14,476 nt of DNA from a bacterium. GTDB taxonomy: Bacteria; B130-G9. Position numbers and translations under genes: made by a program. Location: the NCBI GenBank assembly GCA_035527515.1, contig DATLAJ010000007.1, positions 1 through 14,476 of the forward strand, read 5' to 3'. Of this stretch, positions 14,226-14,476 are shown in pieces. Position 1 is the stretch's first letter, and every line of letters begins with the position of its first letter. Under the pieces are notes generated by a model that saw only the letters and a list, made by a program, of their open reading frames with translations, ran no database searches and had not been told where the DNA came from.

Positions 14226-14476
14226 ATGCAAAAGATCATCGCGCTGGGCGTGGCACTTGTGTTGGTTGGCGGCGTTGCTCTGGCCGTCGATTGGGGTGAC
14301 ACCACGGGACGAGGCATGTTCCCATATTGGCAAAGCGGCAGCGGCTGGTTGACGCTGGTTGTCTTCGTGAACGGCTCCGAGGAGACCGGCGACGTGATTC
14401 ACATCCGTTTCTTCGACCCTTACAGCTGCAGTAGCAGCACGATGGCCGATATGTTCAGCATTCGGGCTGGTGAGAT
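14226..14476 (+). CDS. Small secreted protein, tandem array copy 3 (cut by window end)
   Basis: The first 83 codons are present. The chosen ATG 14226 aligns with copies 1 and 2; an ATG at 14220 is also possible because GGGAG (14212-14216) lies 3 bases before it and 9 bases before 14226. The signal peptide (LVLVGGVALA) and VDWGDTTGRG are conserved. The variable loop reads FDPYSCSSSTMA with a cysteine at about 68, then DMFSIRAGE at the edge. The 3' end is not in the window, so intactness is unknown. Confidence 0.75.
   Translation, partial: MQKIIALGVALVLVGGVALAVDWGDTTGRGMFPYWQSGSGWLTLVVFVNGSEETGDVIHIRFFDPYSCSSSTMADMFSIRAGE

Larger units (their letters stand above)
13096..14476 (+). repeat. Tandem gene array, period about 535 bp, at least three units
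   Basis: Units begin with GGCATAATATAGTGTTAGT at 13096, 13632 and 14162. The three start codons are 536 and 534 bp apart. Each unit has a conserved leader (the motif above, then a TTCTTTGTGCAT segment, then TGACGGGAG), a gene for a small secreted protein, and a 3' flank of about 45 bp that is nearly identical between units 1 and 2. CATAAT in the leader is a possible -10 box, but I see no conserved -35, so the promoter is unproven. The array continues past the window end. Confidence 0.9.

Noticed and set aside
13584-14402. Long open frame (272 codons) on the minus strand across the array
   Set aside because: It lies antisense to the repeated genes and inherits its openness from their conserved codon pattern. 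It has no signal, motif or RBS, and its sense partners have clear starts and signal peptides.
13096-14476. CRISPR or other short-spacer array
   Set aside because: The period is about 535 bp and each unit contains a full gene. There are no short identical repeats with unique spacers.

Overview
The window is bacterial chromosome. Genes are closely packed, Shine-Dalgarno sites are clear, and several products carry Sec or lipoprotein signals, so an inner membrane and an envelope space are indicated. G+C is moderately high and uneven: about 57% in the UbiB-like gene, up to 75% in an argS remnant, and about 47-48% in the DUF4062/TPR pair (60-base lines counted by hand). No tRNA, rRNA, integrase, transposase or CRISPR array was seen. 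The mix of long FG-GAP secreted proteins, NTF2-like lipoproteins and an archaeal-flavoured PurM suggests an uncultured Gram-negative-type lineage, but the sequence does not let me name a phylum.

Layout. (1) 76-2352 is a secreted seven-fold FG-GAP repeat protein with two C-terminal beta-sandwich domains. A coding-like tail or small Cys-rich ORF follows in the next frame (2318-2461). (2) 2676-5369 holds a UbiB/ABC1 atypical kinase and, 9 bp later, a PutP-like sodium/solute symporter whose middle transmembrane part is missing. (3) 5425-6697 (minus) is a two-gene unit of exported proteins, a secreted protein followed by an NTF2-like lipoprotein, with its own promoter. It is divergent from purM (6811-7911). 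(4) 7932-8798 is a scar: the N-terminal third of a SAM methyltransferase, unrecognisable sequence, and the last 70 codons of an arginyl-tRNA synthetase gene. (5) 8799-10740 is a two-gene cassette, a DUF4062 protein followed one base later by a ten-repeat TPR protein. It has its own sigma70-type promoter and lower G+C. (6) 10784-11722 (minus) is a solitary beta-class DNA methyltransferase that resembles M.HinfI/CcrM (GANTC). (7) 11948-12904 is a membrane-anchored gluzincin of the peptidase MA type. (8) 13096 to the window end is a tandem array with a period of about 535 bp. Each unit encodes a small secreted protein with its own leader and RBS; the third copy runs off the end.

The most interesting candidate is the DUF4062/TPR pair. 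Both domains are usually parts of one STAND-type signalling/defence protein, but here they are separate genes with no NTPase between them. They sit beside gene debris and a solitary DNA methyltransferase. Next are the tandem array, whose copies keep nearly identical flanks but differ most in one loop, and the symporter with a precise internal deletion.
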